Shown here one piece after another: positions 63,213 through 64,000 of a DNA stretch of 64,000 nt; the first letter of the stretch is position 1, and each line of letters begins with the position of its first letter. The notes under the pieces are model-generated. The model ran no database searches. It was not told the DNA's origin and saw only the letters and a list, made by a program, of their open reading frames with translations. The stretch lies in NCBI RefSeq assembly GCF_004000235.1, contig NZ_RCIO01000002.1, forward strand, positions 68,179 to 132,178, in the 5' to 3' direction. The position numbers were made by a program, and so were the translations under genes. Source of the DNA: Mesorhizobium sp. Z1-4 (GTDB lineage Bacteria > Pseudomonadota > Alphaproteobacteria > Rhizobiales > Rhizobiaceae).

Positions 63213-63959
63213 TTGGCGCAGCAGACAAAATCCAAAACAAAGAGGAAGTCCGGCCGTGGTGCGACGGCGGCAAAGCCGCGCCGGCGATTGTGGCGCTGGC
63301 TGCGGCGCCTGTCGCTTGCGTTGGCAGTTGTCGTGCTTCTGCCCATTGTGCTCACACCGATGTACCGGCTGCCGGCGTTGCATCCGGTCTCGATGCTGAT
63401 GGTGAAGGATCTTGTCACGTTCCAGGGCTACCGGCGCGACTGGGTGGCTTTTGAAGAAATGGGTACGGTGCTGCCCTATTCCGTCGTGATGTCGGAAGAC
63501 GGTCAGTTCTGTTCGCATGGCGGTGTCGATTGGGGGGCTCTGAACACCGTGGTCCAGGACGCCCTGGCGGGCGAGGGCCTGCGCGGAGCTTCGACAATCC
63601 CCATGCAGACCGTGAAGAACCTGTTTCTGTGGCACGGACGCTCATATGTGCGAAAAGCTCTGGAGGTGCCGCTGGCAATCTATTTCGATGCGGTCGTGCC
63701 GAAGCAGCGGATCATGGAGATCTATCTGAATATCGCCGAGTGGGGCCCGAACATCTATGGCGCCGAGGCCGCGGCGCAACACTATTTCGGCCGGTCGGCT
63801 AAAGCATTGACGCGCCGCCAGGCGGCGCTGCTTGCGGTGACTTTGCCAAATCCCGGTGCGCGAGATCCCGCCAATCCGGGCAGCGGGCTGAGCAATCTCG
63901 CCGCGATTGTAGAGCGGCGCGCACAGCAGGCAGGAGATTATGTCGGCTGTCTGCGCTGA
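63213..63959 (+). CDS. mtgA: Monofunctional biosynthetic peptidoglycan transglycosylase
   Basis: Glycosyltransferase family 51 enzyme that polymerises lipid II. About 249 residues: a basic N terminus ([11 protein letters not shown]), one membrane helix (about 30-52), then the catalytic domain with [17 protein letters not shown] (catalytic glutamate in SEDGQF), [12 protein letters not shown] and the second GT51 block [15 protein letters not shown]. The start is uncertain: TTG 63213 is preceded by GGAG 9 bases upstream and leaves 102 bases before divergent ispA. ATG 63120, in frame, would extend the protein by 31 residues but leaves only nine bases between the two starts. Confidence 0.85.
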   Translation: MAQQTKSKTKRKSGRGATAAKPRRRLWRWLRRLSLALAVVVLLPIVLTPMYRLPALHPVSMLMVKDLVTFQGYRRDWVAFEEMGTVLPYSVVMSEDGQFCSHGGVDWGALNTVVQDALAGEGLRGASTIPMQTVKNLFLWHGRSYVRKALEVPLAIYFDAVVPKQRIMEIYLNIAEWGPNIYGAEAAAQHYFGRSAKALTRRQAALLAVTLPNPGARDPANPGSGLSNLAAIVERRAQQAGDYVGCLR

Positions 63960-64000
63960 CACCGGACCAGCGAAGATTCTTCGAAATGAGCGCTGGCCAA

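Overview
The window is GC-rich chromosomal DNA from an alphaproteobacterium of the order Hyphomicrobiales. The best fit by gene content and order is the Phyllobacteriaceae/Mesorhizobium group: hisC-tyrC, ftsE-ftsX, hpt with a CpdR-like regulator, DUF4175, lysA-lptM-argH, trcR (DUF1013), tkt/gap/pgk/class I fba, DUF4164-zapA, an RpoH-type sigma factor, and ispA next to mtgA. The placement is inferred from protein families and synteny, not from a search. I see no rRNA, tRNA, CRISPR array, insertion sequence, integrase or prophage. Gene density is very high, and no gene-free stretch exceeds 300 bases.

Layout. 0-8 kb: aromatic/histidine amino acid genes (hisC, tyrC), envelope and lipid genes (DUF2125, an acyltransferase, YdcF), the ftsEX division complex, and a membrane protein translationally coupled to hpt. 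8-16 kb: a CpdR-like response regulator, a giant Gln/Met-rich DUF4175 membrane protein, a threonine/serine dehydratase, lysA-lptM-argH, and a divergent TlpA-like thioredoxin. 16-24 kb: a LysE exporter, 3-hydroxybutyryl-CoA dehydrogenase and etfBA, then a cobalamin adenosyltransferase/rhomboid pair and several small or membrane proteins. 24-32 kb: gluQ, an AlkA-type glycosylase, an HNH nuclease, an ArsR regulator with an MFS transporter, a quinone oxidoreductase, trcR, and a YafY regulator with a VOC protein. 32-39 kb: an unrecognised secreted protein built from a duplicated six-cysteine module, an SDR, an Hsp70-like ATPase, prpE, a 52-residue membrane protein and an SGNH hydrolase. 39-48 kb: the glycolysis/pentose phosphate cluster fba-pgk-(antiporter)-gap-(secreted lyase-like protein)-tkt. 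48-50 kb: zapA, then a ccdA-ccdB-GNAT cassette with a three-copy palindromic operator. 50-56 kb: an ABC-F ATPase and thiamine salvage (TPP riboswitch, thiBPQ transporter, divergent thiamine pyrophosphokinase). 56-64 kb: an M48 lipoprotein protease, an RpoH-type sigma factor, ispG, a double-receiver hybrid histidine kinase with a perfect CtrA-type box upstream, ispA and mtgA.

How the genes work together. Thiamine uptake (thiBPQ) and conversion to TPP (thiN) sit back to back around a TPP riboswitch. etfBA and hbdA serve acyl-CoA metabolism. PrpE feeds propionate into propionyl-CoA, and the cobalamin adenosyltransferase could supply the B12 cofactor of a methylmalonyl-CoA route. ftsEX, zapA, mtgA and two cell-cycle regulators (CpdR-like and TrcR) form a recurring division/cell-cycle theme, supported by one perfect CtrA site and one half-site.

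Most of the window is conserved core genome. The parts that look least ordinary are the duplicated six-cysteine secreted protein (32676-34025), the ccdA-ccdB-GNAT cassette with its operator array and a CcdB lacking the usual C-terminal residues, the CtrA box before the hybrid kinase, an FNR/FixK-like palindrome before a 52-residue protein that overlaps the next gene antiparallel, and several structured intergenic regions. Start codons were chosen by ribosome binding site and by where family similarity begins.
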